A stretch of 64,000 bases of DNA from Cydia pomonella (GCF_033807575.1 NC_084721.1:9114001-9178000), one strand, 5' to 3'; counted from the stretch's first letter, positions 35,701 through 45,768 are shown. Program-made: numbers and translations. The notes: generated from the letters alone by a model not told the origin.

Positions 35701-36786
35701 AATTTCTACTTTAATGATAATGAGCTAACTATCATTAAATATGTGACACTGGTCTTAGGATTCACCCAGGATAGCGATAATGGCGTTCCCCTTTCGAGTA
35801 GAGCTGACTATCTGGAGGGCCTTGATTCGATGACGTTACCAAGCACAAGCACAGGTAAGCCGTAATTAAAAATAACAAGTATTTTCGAATAATAATGTCA
35901 AGAACGTATGACCAGGTAATTTTCTTAGCCTGTTATCGCCCGCCGCTAAGTAAAAGCCTCTCATGAAGTATACTACTTTCGGTTATGTGCTATTATCCAG
36001 AAAACTCGCTATCTTCTGAATGTAGTCAATTTCAACACCTGAAAAACCTTATACAATATTCCTCTGTGCTTCGCAGGTTACAGGGGCGAAAACACATCGG
36101 CGATATTTAGAGTGGCGGCCGATTCCGACGACCAATCAGGCAGCGGGTCGTCGTCCCCCGCCAGCGTCTGCGACGGCCGCCCCGCGTACCGCGTGCACGG
36201 CTTCGACCTCGACTTCACCACTCCGGGACCCTACAGTTTCGGATCGTACACGAGAATGGAGGAGTACATGGCGCAATACAACGGGGACGAAACGCGCGAC
36301 TCGCTAATAGTGGAGCCCCCGGAATCCGACTCCACCCCGCCGCCCTCGGAAACCAGGCACAGGAGGAAAGGGAGGAGGACGGGCAGGAGCTTGAAAAGGA
36401 CAGACACCAGCGAGTCACCTCCGCCAAAAGACAACACCGAGGCGACTGTTCCCGATAGGTTATCTCCTAAAGAGTATAAAAACAGGAGTATAGCGCGCCT
36501 GATGAACGAGACGAACGAGAGCGAGCTGGAGAGCAGCTGCAGCACCGAAGGTAGCATGTGGGCGGCGCCGGGCTCGCCGGGCACGCCGGGCCCGCCGGGC
36601 ACGCCGGACACGCCGGGCACGCCGGACAGCGGCGTGGGCACGGCGGCCGGCAGCAGCGCGCAGCGCGCGCGCCCGCCCGCCGGCGACGTGTCCGACGACC
36701 AGGACTGGCAGGCGCTTAAGCTTCGCCAGCGGGTCAAAAAGGCGAGGCGCAACTATACGAAACATATGGACTCTGATTCTAATTAA
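20728..36786 (+). CDS. DCAF5: DCAF5, WD40 substrate receptor of CUL4-DDB1 ubiquitin ligase
   Basis: Fifteen exons: 20728-20917, 22374-22531, 23670-23829, 24238-24367, 24448-24610, 25041-25164, 25426-25544, 26075-26200, 26458-26662, 27395-27503, 27682-27805, 31595-31726, 34683-34791, 35759-35854 and 36077-36786; 2,655 nt, 884 residues (human about 942). Every junction keeps phase. The N-terminal two-thirds is a WD40 propeller with family wording: 'HFGCVNAIEF', 'SGGDDRRVMLWQF', 'SNIFCLGI', 'ALRRRLPPVLYAL', 'SCTMKSCSFAGEGDKYVLSG', 'HRSIVNQVRFNP', 'SSGVEKIIKLWS' and 'EDPRMMAFFDSLVQRELE'. 'LFDTRQ' resembles the DDB1-binding WDxR motif. The C-terminal part is charged, disordered and Arg/Ser-rich, with a GTP/GPP-rich stretch near the end. 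The tail exons (27395 on) rest on splice sites and codon bias, less on homology. Exon 12 ends in a tandem array. Confidence 0.88.
21385..22108. mobile_element. non-coding DNA element with ~140-bp inverted repeats (DCAF5 intron 1)
   Basis: Arms at about 21388-21525 and 21962-22105 are inverted copies with scattered mismatches: left 'ggtttctattagcacg' pairs with right 'cgtgctaatagaaacc', and left 'aacgattttag' with right 'ctaaaatcgat'. The spacer is AT-rich without a long frame. A non-autonomous terminal-inverted-repeat element is the simplest reading; no clear target duplication. Confidence 0.7.
23430..23485. repeat. dispersed repeat fragment ('tcggtggcaaacaagcata')
   Basis: Contains cgtcggtggcaaacaagcat followed by acggcccg, the same end sequence as the repeats at 11890-12045 (inverted) and 55998-56045. 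It sits in DCAF5 intron 2, about 185 bp before exon 3. Confidence 0.6.
24725..24915 (+). repeat. decayed tandem copy of DCAF5 exon 5 plus its donor
   Basis: 24777-24841 repeats 24546-24610 (for example 'ctgtacgcgctc' and 'gttctaccaccag'), and similarity runs on past the splice donor into intron sequence (24842-24915 against 24611-24675, ending 'cagagcggttg'). An in-frame TAG interrupts the copy, so it is not usable as an exon. It lies in the next intron, 120 to 230 bp after the real exon. Confidence 0.8.
25914..26058 (-). mobile_element. truncated tRNA-derived SINE, tail part
   Basis: Nearly identical to 62734-62870: it shares 'tgactaagtcccacagtaag', 'gcttgtgttgagggtactta' and the run of tatataa. 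The tRNA-like head present in the 62.9-kb copy is absent here. It lies just before DCAF5 exon 8 (26075), so only about 17 bp remain between the SINE and the exon. Confidence 0.8.
26925..27090. mobile_element. MITE with 'gttggcagc' inverted ends (DCAF5 intron 9)
   Basis: Left end tcaagttaagttggcagcca (about 26937) and right end aatcgctgccaatttatctt (about 27055) are inverted relatives. The same left-end motif occurs at 54756 and 55127 beside the large inverted repeat, so this is one terminus family. Confidence 0.55.
27985..28620 (+). mobile_element. 3' end of an R1-clade LINE (DCAF5 intron 11)
   Basis: Plus-strand frames give the typical R1-type C-terminus: 'QCHDWGDAKNTVLHTLAVCP' (a CCHC-like motif), then 'VAVVERDLSLPAVVKAMLGG' and 'WEALATFCENVMA', broken by several TAG stops. 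It ends in a (ta)n stretch near 28606-28616. 5'-truncated and dead. GC-rich codons contrast with the surrounding intron. Confidence 0.8.
28621..29280. other. GC-rich non-coding block in DCAF5 intron 11
   Basis: Two GC-rich stretches (28700-28970 and 29070-29230) flank an AT-rich core. No convincing protein or repeat ends seen. It is probably transposon-derived because it is far richer in CpG than the intron around it. Confidence 0.35.
29287..30062 (-). mobile_element. Tc1-like transposon, 3' part, with a nested repeat
   Basis: Minus-strand 29925-30062 encodes the end of a Tc1-type transposase: 'NVEELKGALLEEWDAIPQDH', then, after a one-base shift in an A-run, 'FIRSMKNRLFCVRRPRGGN'. A Tc1-like terminus, actcgcgtgcaatagtattg, is at 29287. 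Between them, 29549-29835 is a separate repeat with two copies of 'ttacccgactgcca', 'gggtaatgtttttcgagtgt' and a (gtat)n microsatellite. The 5' half, with the DDE residues, is missing or beyond 31 kb. Confidence 0.7.
30063..31226. mobile_element. probable insertion splitting the Tc1-like element
   Basis: Non-coding. Both ends carry related motifs in inverse relation: 'gattcgccgacaacgattcg' near 30145 and 'ggcgaatcgttgtctgcgaa' near 31167. This suggests a non-autonomous foldback element. A G-run lies at 30618-30627. 30765-30815 contains a small inverted pair, 'gtccatcggtggacctta' and 'taaggtccaccggtggcc'. Confidence 0.5.
31232..31553. repeat. large hairpin, ~138-bp arms, just upstream of DCAF5 exon 12
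   Basis: 31232-31369 is repeated inverted at 31416-31553 with only a few mismatches: 'aacatcctgcat' against 'atgcaggatgtt', and 'ggtgtacgttacac' against 'gtgtaacgtacacc'. The loop is about 46 bp. The right arm ends about 41 bp before the exon 12 acceptor, so a transcript could form a long duplex beside that splice site. Confidence 0.88.
31662..32891 (+). repeat. 105-bp minisatellite built from DCAF5 exon 12 and its splice donor
   Basis: Twelve sites reading ggacgg|gtgagacat occur at exact 105-bp spacing, the first donor at 31727 and the last at 32882. Each unit holds the 3' part of exon 12 (coding 'DPPSSEHDEDEPRPLYRATG' in the gene's frame), the donor, 28 bases of intron start ending in ttgtatacag, then 'cacgggccgcgg', a close relative of the exon's own beginning (aacgggccgcgg). 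Units are almost identical; single changes occur at about 32219 (g to a), 32694 (a to t) and 32841 (c to a). 105 is a multiple of three, so long accidental open frames appear on both strands (for example 31621-32922 plus, 31580-33007 minus); these are not taken as genes. Confidence 0.95.
32905..33032. mobile_element. short MITE with 'acagggtgtaat' ends
   Basis: Left catacagggtgtaattaatt and right ttaacgattacaccctgtat form terminal inverted repeats of about 14 bp around 100 bp of AT-rich sequence, directly after the minisatellite. Confidence 0.65.
33330..33870 (+). mobile_element. 5'-truncated LINE tail (same family as 47.2 kb)
   Basis: The plus frame around 33399-33638 reads 'DRLRVHYNNAYRVLMRLPRL' then 'RSASGMSAEARVDCFYA', matching 'LRVQYNNAFRGLLGLPWRC' and 'SASGMFAAWRTDGFQAV' of the minus-strand copy at 47227-48198. 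It ends in a (taa)n tail near 33863-33874. Confidence 0.8.
34975..35595. mobile_element. nested inverted-repeat element; inner part is TTAA-flanked
   Basis: The inner element 35038-35334 has 26-bp inverted ends (gtaaaaccgcccgtgacact and its inverted partner agcacgtgcggttttac, three mismatches) flanked by TTAA at 35034-35037 and 35335-35338, a piggyBac-type target. Outside it, 34978-35037 and 35524-35592 are inverted relatives ('tagctggccccgaacggcta' against 'cttagcctttcggggccagc'), a second foldback around the first. Non-coding. Lies in DCAF5 intron 13. Confidence 0.7.
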
Positions 36787-38660
36787 TATGAAGAGCGTTA
36801 TAAGATTTTATTAGCGTCCAGGTTGGAAATTGTGACAGAGTATTTAAAAAATATACCTATTTAAAGATTCAAAACGGCCTGGAATATTGGAAAAGAAGTT
36901 CATAAATTCCTATTTCTGGATTAGGGATTAGGTACTTTAAGAGCAGTGTTGGGACAAAAATTGTTGACTTAGGAAAAAAAGCTAAAATTTTATTCTAAAT
37001 CATAATCAAGCATGGCTCCTTTATTCTGATTGAAATGTATGTGATTACATCTATATTTTTATTCTAAATGATAATTGAAAACTGCTCTTTTTTCGGGTAC
37101 ATTATTATTTTAACTAATTCCCAACTCTGTTTTTAGAGTTTCAACTATAATAAAAACCGGGCAAGTGCGAGTCGGACTCGCGCACGAAGGGTTCCGTACC
37201 ATTATTTATAAAAACGGCAAATTATGTTTGTTGTATGGGAGCCCCCCTTAAATATTTATTTTATTTTGTTTTTAGTATTTGTTGTTATAGCGGCAACAGA
37301 AATACATCATGTGTGAAAATTTCAACTGTCTAGCTATCACGGTTCATGAGATAGAGCCTGGTGACAGACGGACGGACGGACGGACAGCGAAGTCTCAGTA
37401 ATAGGGTCCCGTTTGACCCTTTGGGTACGGAACCCTAAAAATCGACCAAAAACTCAGTTGGAAAATAGGGCTCTCACTGTTTTCTCCCTTCAAGTGGATT
37501 CTTAATAAATGTAACATAATTTCTTGTTACAATAATAAGACATGGCACGCGACGACTTTTTTGCACCAACTCTAATAAGGAAGCAATTCGGCGTTGATAT
37601 ACCCCGTACCTTTAGAGCACGTACGCACTTGAGGTTATGAGGTTGTAAGCGCGACGGAGCACCCCACTTCCAAACTGTAAGTTGGCAGTAAAGTCGCCGT
37701 GTGGATGTGGATTCATCCTAAAGCGCCAATTACATCCACCCTTCCCGATTTCGGGCCTGATAAGCGTCTTCGTTTCACGGAATATCAGCACATCGTTAGC
37801 AGTGTTTGAAATTTAAAAAATACTTTGTCTCTAATTGGCAAAACGTTCTGTTTGATATTTTTGCATATGAAATCAAATATTGTAAACGATGTGCTGATAT
37901 TTGGGGAAATGGGAAAAATATTATTTCTCGGGTCCGAAATCGGGTTTGATATCAGGCCTGATAAAGTGTGGATGTAATTGGCACTTTAGAATAGAATAGA
38001 ATAATATTTATTCAGACAACACATCAATTATTACAAAGAAGAATTTCTTTGTAATAATTGTACTTGTTTAAAGCCTTGTTTTTCGGTTGACGCCTTATTG
38101 ACTTCCGAAACAATATGACGCATGTACCGTGTGGCGACAACCGGAGACCAAAGCCTAACTCATAAGAAATCGAGTGCCACAAATGTGTAAGTAATCAGTT
38201 TCCTTTTTGAATAGTTTATTATTATTGTAAAGGTATTGTGATCACTATTATTATTATTATTACTTAAATAGTCGTTAAGAGCCATCATGTTCTTTAAAAT
38301 GGTTATTAGCATTAGACCAATCTGGTGAATATATTATATTAACAAAAATTTTGTTTATTATTGTTATATTTGGTTTTCCATATTTTCATATAAACATATA
38401 CCGTAATTCTGGAGCTAGTGCTTTACTCTATTATTTTTTATATTTTACATTTCAAATATTGTTAACGATGTGCTGATATTCCGTGAAACGGAAAACGATT
38501 ATCAGACCCGAAATCGGGAAGTGTGGGTGTAATTGGCGTTTCAAGCCTATCCAAGAAATAAGTGTAGCTGTAGGTCTAAAACGCGTTTTTCCGAACGCAT
38601 CCGATACGCCTTTTGATGTTTGATATTGTTGTTGACACTGACACATTGACATTAGTGATT
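36787..38660. other. DCAF5-TTLL12 spacer with repeats
   Basis: No further gene seen. 37140-37440 is a common lepidopteran dispersed repeat starting accgggcaagtgcgagtcgg and ending 'gggtacggaaccctaaaaa', with (acgg)n inside. 37721-37990 and 38450-38546 are described separately. The TTLL12 promoter and 5' UTR lie in the last 100-200 bp; a donor-like aggtaagtaac at 38676 hints at a possible untranslated first exon. Confidence 0.5.
37721..37990. mobile_element. MITE with 'gccaattacatccac' ends
   Basis: Left taaagcgccaattacatcca and right tggatgtaattggcacttta form inverted ends of about 22 bp. Inside, 'cagcacatcgtt' and 'aacgatgtgctgatatt' are also inverted, so most of the 270 bp can fold. A partial second copy is at 38450-38546 ('aacgatgtgctgatattccg', 'tgtgggtgtaattggcg'). 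Confidence 0.8.
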
Positions 38661-38745
38661 GATCGTAAGAGTAAGAGGTAAGTAACCTAAAAAATCAGTC
38701 CCTCGAATATAATTTCCTCGTTCTTCGCTTTTACTCCATTCCAAA

Positions 38746-40587
38746 ATGGACGGGGTATCAAAGTATAACACATTTATAGCAATGCACAAACCCCAATTGG
38801 TTTTGTCTGGTGTTCCTGAGCACTTTTGGCCCATTCTTTGCAAGAAGTTATACGATCAGATATTTGACTCCGGCTCCACATTCCAATTGGTACAAATCGA
38901 TTATGAGGACGCTGAGAAGAAAAGCTATGATCCTCTCTGGGCCGTTGTAGCATTATGCGACATTGAACGTTCAGACCCGTCTCATATTTACTTGATTGAC
39001 CATGCCTGGACTTTTAAGGCAAACAATGTCCAAAATTGTCTAAGAAACGTGCCTGGACTTCTAGATAGGATGTGTTTTCTTATGCAAATAAAGGCTGATT
39101 CAGATGAAGAGAAGATTGAAAAAGTTTCAGAAAATGTTTGGAAATATGCTCACACATATGCTATTGGAGGGAATGAGTTCTCGGTGGAGGAAAGAGTGCC
39201 TCTTTGGTATGTGTTAGACGAACTAGGATCTGGGATCACACACTCGGACAACCCTAACTTTAGAGCTGTGCCATTTATATTTGTGCCTGAGCAAATAACT
39301 TTTACTTTGCTCTTCCCTATTGAAAATGTGGAAGAAGGTGATTCTATTATAAGGAACTTTGTGGAAGGAGCATACGCTGATCCTCTGCAGAGAGAAGCAA
39401 TGCTGATTCCTTGGAAACATTATGACCACTTTCATGATGATTTTTCTCAGAAGGAGCCTGGGCAGAATTATTTTCTAGAAGGACATATTATAGAGACTCT
39501 GCCTAATCTTGAATTATTAAAAAATATTCAGCATGGTGATAAATTGAAGGTATTTTCAGAATACACTTTTATAAATCAGTACTTGACAGACTCTGCATTT
39601 GAAATAGTTGATAATGAAGATGATGCTGATGTCCTGTGGTATACAACACATTTTAAAAGTTTCAAAGAATTAAGTGAATCATTTCCTTCAAAATTTGTTA
39701 ATCAGTTTCCATTTGAATATGTTCTGACAGTTAAAGATCTTTTGGCTATTGTTTCAAGAAGAGCAGCCAAGAAAGATTCAGCATCTAAAGACAAGTTTAA
39801 CACACAGCCTGCATGGTTGCCAACAACATTTAACATGAAGACAGAATTATCAAACTTGGTTGCATGCTATATGCAGAGAAAAATGGCAGGATTGGACAAT
39901 CATTGGATTTGCAAACCATACAACCTTGCAAGGGGATTAGACACATACATAACTGATAATTTAGATTTCCTGTGCCGTTTACCTTTGAGTGGACCAAAAA
40001 TTGCTCAGAAATATTTAGAAAACCCAGTACTGTTTGAAAGACCTGAGATCGGTCAAGTAAAGTTTGATATCAGATATGTTGTTTTGTTGAAATCTGTTAA
40101 TCCTACAAGTGTCTATGTCTATAGCAACTTTTTCCTTAGATTTTCAAACAAGTCATTTGCTCTGAGCAACTTTGAGGATTATGAGCAACACTTTACTGTA
40201 ATGAACTACAATGAGAATGCAACTTTGCACAGAATGCTCAGTGCAGAATTCAAGACTGCTTGGGCTAGTCAATATGGTGATTATAACTGGGATGAAGTTG
40301 AACAATCAATATTTAAGATGTTTGCAGAATTATTTGCTGCAGCAACTTGTAAAGAAGCACCTTGTGGTATTGCAAAAAGTCCACAGTCCAGGGCTCTCTA
40401 TGCAGCTGACATAATGCTAAGCTGGGAGACTAAAGGGTCAGAAGAAGTCATACAACCCAAATTGTTGGAAATGAATTGGATGCCGGACTGTCGCCGTGCC
40501 TGCGAGTACTATCCAGATTTCTACAATGACATTTTCTCTGTTTTGTTCTTGAACAAAGAAGCAAGCACATGCATTAAAATAATGTAA
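38746..40587 (+). CDS. TTLL12: TTLL12, tubulin-tyrosine-ligase-like protein 12
   Basis: Single uninterrupted frame of 613 residues (human 644), start MDGVSKYNTFIAMHKPQLVL, with aataaag at about 40650 as poly(A) signal. The N-terminal half matches the SET-like region of TTLL12 ('GVPEHFWPILCKKLYDQIFD', 'DHAWTFK', 'VPLWYVLDELGSGI'). The C-terminal half is the TTL-type ATP-grasp fold ('LWYTTHFKSFKELS', 'FPFEYVLTVKDLLA', 'WICKPYNLARGLDTYI', 'KFDIRYVVLLKSV', 'YSNFFLRFSNKSF', 'LLEMNWMPDCRRA'). TTL-family enzymes add amino acids to tubulin tails; TTLL12 is the divergent member for which clear ligase activity has been hard to show. Having no intron, unlike every neighbour, it may be a retrocopy that took over, or an old single-exon gene. 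It converges with ZFPL1, 274 bp apart. Confidence 0.95.
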   Translation: MDGVSKYNTFIAMHKPQLVLSGVPEHFWPILCKKLYDQIFDSGSTFQLVQIDYEDAEKKSYDPLWAVVALCDIERSDPSHIYLIDHAWTFKANNVQNCLRNVPGLLDRMCFLMQIKADSDEEKIEKVSENVWKYAHTYAIGGNEFSVEERVPLWYVLDELGSGITHSDNPNFRAVPFIFVPEQITFTLLFPIENVEEGDSIIRNFVEGAYADPLQREAMLIPWKHYDHFHDDFSQKEPGQNYFLEGHIIETLPNLELLKNIQHGDKLKVFSEYTFINQYLTDSAFEIVDNEDDADVLWYTTHFKSFKELSESFPSKFVNQFPFEYVLTVKDLLAIVSRRAAKKDSASKDKFNTQPAWLPTTFNMKTELSNLVACYMQRKMAGLDNHWICKPYNLARGLDTYITDNLDFLCRLPLSGPKIAQKYLENPVLFERPEIGQVKFDIRYVVLLKSVNPTSVYVYSNFFLRFSNKSFALSNFEDYEQHFTVMNYNENATLHRMLSAEFKTAWASQYGDYNWDEVEQSIFKMFAELFAAATCKEAPCGIAKSPQSRALYAADIMLSWETKGSEEVIQPKLLEMNWMPDCRRACEYYPDFYNDIFSVLFLNKEASTCIKIM

Positions 40588-40861
40588 CATTTTAGTTCTA
40601 ATGGGCTCAAAGTATTTATTTATATATCTGTATACCATTTGTTGTTTGTAATAAAGTACTCATAAAGAATTAATCTGATTCATTTCATAACGTTTTTTAT
40701 TTAGGTAAAAGGTTCTGTAGAGCATCTCCAGATATTAAATTAGTATATGATTTATTAGTAATTATATATCACTATAAGATTGCTTCACTTTATACATAAC
40801 ATAAATAGTATAGCTAGCATTTTGCTATGTTACTTTAAAATTGTATTGCTTGTCTACTTTG

Positions 40862-43800
40862 TCAGTTCTTCTGAAGAATCCTGTGGTCCTCATCCTGAAT
40901 GAACCCGAAGGGGTTTTCCTCGTCAACGTCTCTGTGGCTGAGCACCAGTAATACTATGACTACGGCAATTATTACGAACAGGAGGATCCAGTAGCGACGG
41001 TAAATGCCTCCGGCTCTTCGTACCCGCGAGAATGGCAGAGTATTTCTGATAACAGAAATATTAAATAGCATTAGTGTTATCATTTACAACGCGTACAAGA
41101 TAAGTATGTACGTAATTACGGAGAAGGTGCTACATACAAAGCAAGTGAAAGGAAAGGTTTCTTCAATATGTAATGGAATTCAATTCAATATGTTGTGCGT
41201 GTTTGCGTTATAATGTTAGTACTGAGATTGACAAATACTAACCTTCCCGATAAAATACGATGGCAAAGGATTGTTCACTACATCTAAGAACTAAGATTAC
41301 GGTTGACGCATTATAAGAATCTAATACGTACTTCCACCACCGGCTGATCCAGGCAAAAGTCGATTTCTGTTTGTACTTGTTCTCGTCATGGTCGAATGTC
41401 GATGTTTTCGCATTATCCACGGCCTTAAATCCTTTTCTTGGAGCTTGACCACCTGTGATGAAATACGGGAACATTTAAAAAAAACTTAAATAATTATTAT
41501 GAATATTCTAAGTTTCAAAGAATTATTACAACATAGGGTTTCACCCCAAAGATGGTCCTTTTAATAGTCTAGATACAATAACAACTACAGGGTGTTACAG
41601 TACAGTTATTAGTTCGTTCTGACGGGCATTTTCCGCAAATCGACAATCATTGTGCCTTTTTACGTGAAAAACGAGGTAGCGCTACTCAGAGGTACCACCC
41701 CAGCCTCCACGAAATATAGCAATATTTTCAGGTTGCTAACTGCCTCATTTAGTGTGCACGAATTCCCTAGGTATTTGTTCCTGTATAATTCTACCCATTT
41801 GAAGTCTAGGAGTCTAGGACACTAATTGTAGTGTTGTTGTCCTCAAGCGTAGTGGTAATAATTTGGCTTTTCACATAGCAGCACAGGATTCATTAGCCCT
41901 CACTGACCTAGTACGCACTTATGAAACTACCTACTACTACTACTACTAGTAATATGCCTAAATTGAAAAAAAAAGACTCACTGACCTTGTAAACTGTCGC
42001 TCCTCTTGACAGAAGTGTGGTCATACATGTGTTCGTCAGGTATCTGTACTATGGAATGTTGGGCGCCATTGTTACGTGCAGACTCATCGTCGCTGGCTCC
42101 GACCGGCGTACCGCGCTGGGAGTCTGCGCTAGCGTAGAACTCGGGTGACTGACTGCGTCGGACTGCGGCTTTTAAGTCTTGGTCCTCTGAAAGCTGTAAA
42201 TAGTACTGATATAGTTATATTGCCCTCATAATGTAATAAAACTTTTGAATAGGTCCACACAGTGTTTTGGTCTGTGAAATCGTGCCTCGCACCTCGCACG
42301 GGTGCATTACATATAATGGCCGCATGTGACTTTGCCTCGGGCTAGGTATGTCTCTTCACTGACAGATTGTTTGATGAGGCGGATTCACACAGAATGAGCC
42401 TACTGAGCTGCTTCACACCGCAAATTTCTCATGAGGCAGCTCATACACCAATAGGCGGGTCCACACAGAGCGAGCATACGTGCGAGGCAATTTCCTCGCG
42501 CACAAAACGGCCAATAAGCGGGTCCACACAGAGCGAGCGAGCGAGCACGTACGTGCGAGGCAATTTCCTCACGCACAAACCGGCCAATGTAGACGTGCCT
42601 CGGCCGAGGCGGCGCGTGCGTTTTCCTCGCCCGAGCGCGCCGCTGCCCTGCCCTGTTTGTGTGTGTGACTGGCCGGTTTGTGCGTGAGGAAATTTCCTCG
42701 CGCGTATGCTCGCTCTGTGTCTGTGTGGACCCGGCTAATGTCGACGTGCCTCGGCCGAGGCAGAGCGCACGTTTACCTCGGGCGAGCGCGACCTTGGCCG
42801 AGCCGCTCGGTGTCGATTTTTCGGCATGCTCAAAGGCGCCTCAGTTGTTTGCCGCGTGCCAGTCGGGACGTGTTTGTTTGGTGCGCGTAGTTATTTTGTT
42901 CCGTACATCAAATTGGACAATTGAATAAAGACCAATGTTGTGAATGAATATCCTTTTACGTATCAAATACATGATATGGGATGCTTGAGATCCCAACTAT
43001 ACAAATAGTGGAATTAGAGGATTGATGTTTAATTTGATTGTAAATTTAATAACGAGTCTTCCATCGCTAAATATAGCTGCGTGGGAAGCATCATCTCCCT
43101 AAAAGTGATGCCTTTCTTCAATTTGTGTCTTGCCATTTAATTTTTACGTGTAATTGAGAACATAGCAAGTCGAATCACTCCTTTTTAGGGTTCCGTAGTC
43201 AGCTAGGAACCCTTATAGTTTCGCCATGTCCGTCTGTCTGTCTGTCTGTCCGAGGCTTTGCTCCGTGGTCGTTAGTGCTAGAAAGCTGAAATTTGGCATG
43301 GATATATAAATCAATAAAGTCGACAAAGTCGTACAATAAAATCTAAAATTTTTTTTTTTAGGGTACACGTAAAGTGGGGGTGAACATTTTTTTTTTGCTT
43401 CAACCCTACAGTGTGGGATATCGTTGGAAAGGTCTTTCAAAACTAATAGGGGTTTTCAAGAAACATTTTTTGATAAAGTGAATATATTCGGAGATAATTG
43501 CTCCGAAAGAAAAAAAAAAAGTGTCCCCCCCCCTCTAACTTTTGAACCATAGGTCCAAAAAATATGAAAAAATCTTGGAAGTAGAGCTTAAGAAAGACAT
43601 TAAATGAAAACTATAGCGGATATGATCAATTTAGCTGTTTTTGAGTTATCCCAAAAAGTTTCCCCTTCATAGTAAAACGACGTACACCCACAGTTCATCC
43701 CTTGGTTAACAATCTACCATACTTTAAGCTCCAGTTTAGCTTATTGTGACGGAAGAGTAACTACGGAACCCTACTCTGAGCATGGCCCGACATGCTCTTG

Positions 43801-45768
43801 GCCGGTTTTTTTAAATGCTTTTAAAATTCGTCTTGACTCCATTTTCTAACCTCAAAAGAGCCGATTTCCGTATCGTGAATATTTATAGATTAGTCGCACC
43901 CAAAATCTTCTGCAACTTTTTAGTTTTTTCTTTTGGATTGCTTTGAAAAGCAAAATAAAACATACACGAGCCACGGCAGTGAATATGTGCAGCACTATTT
44001 TGAACAGAAGACTGAGGGACGCCATCTTGCCGAGCAAATTATCTCGGCTGAAGCAAAAGTTACACGGGCACGCGGCCGCGCGAGGAAATTTCCTCGCGAG
44101 GCTGCTCGCTCAGTGCGGTCCCGCCTAATGGCTTTTTTTTAAAGCCATACAAAATCCTGGAAACGTTTTTTTGTAAAGAATTTTGGATCTATTTAGTTGA
44201 AATACTTGGAATCAATATATTCCTTGTGAATTTATTACAGTTACCAATAGTTTATCCATCATATTTGCCAACATGATGTAACAGAAAAAGCAAATAAGTA
44301 AGGCATTACTATTAAGCTTGAACAATGATCACATAAGGTACCATGGCTTAAGTAACAGATGTAAAGATAAATAATATTTTATAGACCCTATAAATGGTCC
44401 CTTTAGACACAAAACAACATAATTCTGCCACAAGCAGGTCTAATTTGCATACCAAGGCATCCACAAAAGTTGATTCAGTGTGTTATGGTCAAGTTCTAAG
44501 AAAACTATGCTACCACTTTAGTATAAATATGTTAATTCCAGGTATTATGATTATGTAAATATATGTGTTTCTCAATAAATATCTTAGATCTTGACTGTTC
44601 CACCACCACCACCACCATAGGGATCAATATCTTATTGTTTATTAAAAAAACAAGGGCCAAGTTAATCCAATCAAATAATAAGTTACATAGTATTAGCCAA
44701 TCCTTTCAAAATGTGTCTTACCAATGGTAGACCAAGCCCAGCCCGGGCCCAGTTGACTCCAGCCAGTTTTTCTCTCAGCACATCTGCCACCGGGGACACA
44801 AGATTCTGAGGTGGGAATACTGGAGTAGCACATGACGGACATTGGTAGCCTGCTGGTGCCGTGGTTCGAGGGAGTGCCCGGTATCGGGCCTCAGTGCAAG
44901 CCCAGTGGAATACATCTGGGTAAAATACATCAAATGCCTAAGTACACATAAATAGCTTTATTATCAAAATAAAGGGATATGAATCAGGATCAAACATTAC
45001 AACTAAGTTAGCAACCAACCCTGAAGTTCATACTGCAATAGTGCTTATGGCATTTCCACATTGGATTTTATGTAATTAATGGATATAGAAAGAGTACTAT
45101 AAATTTAAATTTGTATTAGGTAGACTATATCACTATATGAAAAACAGATTTAGTTTCTTGTGTTATGTTTATAAATTCAAGTTATAAACAAGCAAGTATA
45201 ATCAAGCCATACAATCGTATTCATAGTATTTTGGTATTTTCTGTAAACAATTGTGTACTGTAGATAAATGGGCAAAATCGTAATAAAATTGTTGTGTGTT
45301 GTTAAAATTACTAATAATAAAAAATACTTACGGTAACAAGTGAGTCGGATACACTCTCCCTCACTTAAGCTATTTGTGCAAATTTCACAGATAGGATTGT
45401 AGTCACTGTCCTGTAACCACTGCAGGTATGATTGAATTATGCACTGAAATGGAAATAATTCTATAATTTTGTTAAGAAAACATTAATTTTATGTAAAGTT
45501 TGCGTTGGTTCTTAAATAATTTTGCGGTCAATATTACCGCATATAAGATAGGTAATGATTTCCAACAAATACAGATTTCGTTAAATAAGAAACGCTGTAT
45601 CTGCTAACTTATGCTACTTAGCAAATTGTTATATAAAAAGTACGTATGCATTAAAAAGTAAATTACCTTAGGGTGATTGGTGACCATACAATATTCACAA
45701 ACATTTACTCTGTGTTCGAAACAAAACTGATTTGTAACTCGTCGCTTTGGACATTTGCAGAGACCCAT
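40862..45768 (-). CDS. ZFPL1: ZFPL1, Golgi zinc-finger membrane protein
   Basis: Six minus-strand exons: 45667-45768 (ATG 45766-45768), 45332-45443, 44722-44915, 41986-42193, 41332-41452 and 40862-41045 (TGA at 40862-40864); 921 nt, 306 residues (human 310), with all phases closing. Start MGLCKCPKRRVTNQFCFEHR is the family signature. An N-terminal B-box-like zinc finger (residues about 4-36) is followed by a RING-like finger 'CEICTNSLSEGECIRLTC', 'HVFHWAC' and 'PAGYQCPSCATPVFPP'. 'LREKLAGVNWARAGLGLPL' is near-identical to the human protein. A single C-terminal membrane span, 'YWILLFVIIAVVIVLLVL', anchors it in the cis-Golgi, where ZFPL1 supports cis-Golgi structure through GM130. Intron 3 (2.5 kb) is packed with repeats. 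Confidence 0.95.
42440..42795. mobile_element. foldback MITE family A, compound copy in ZFPL1 intron 3
   Basis: The left arm appears twice in tandem (gcgggtccacacagagcgag at 42455 and again at 42518), followed by 'cctcggccgaggc', the right arm 'gtttgtgcgtgaggaaattt' and 'gtgtggacccggctaatg', then a second 'cctcggccgaggcagag' block to about 42795. Two elements or arm duplications are stacked. An expansion (gcga)n lies at 42533-42545. Confidence 0.85.
43183..43812. repeat. 'gggttccgta' dispersed repeat, long copy in ZFPL1 intron 3
   Basis: Left end tagggttccgtagtcagcta with (gtct)n at 43230-43250; right end 'ctacggaaccctactctgag' then 'tgctcttggccggtttttt'. The ends are inverted relatives. Short copies of the same family are at 10009-10085 and 37140-37440. 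Long interspersed non-coding family typical of Lepidoptera; class not certain. Confidence 0.7.
44058..44135. repeat. foldback MITE family A, short diverged copy
   Basis: Reads acgggcacgcggccgcgcga, 'ggaaatttcctcgcgaggct' and 'gctcgctcagtgcggtcccg': both arms joined with the middle lost. In ZFPL1 intron 3. Confidence 0.65.

Noticed and set aside
36112..36786. A separate gene starting at 36112
   Set aside because: The frame continues upstream to a good acceptor at 36075-36076 in phase with the preceding DCAF5 exon, so it is the last exon.
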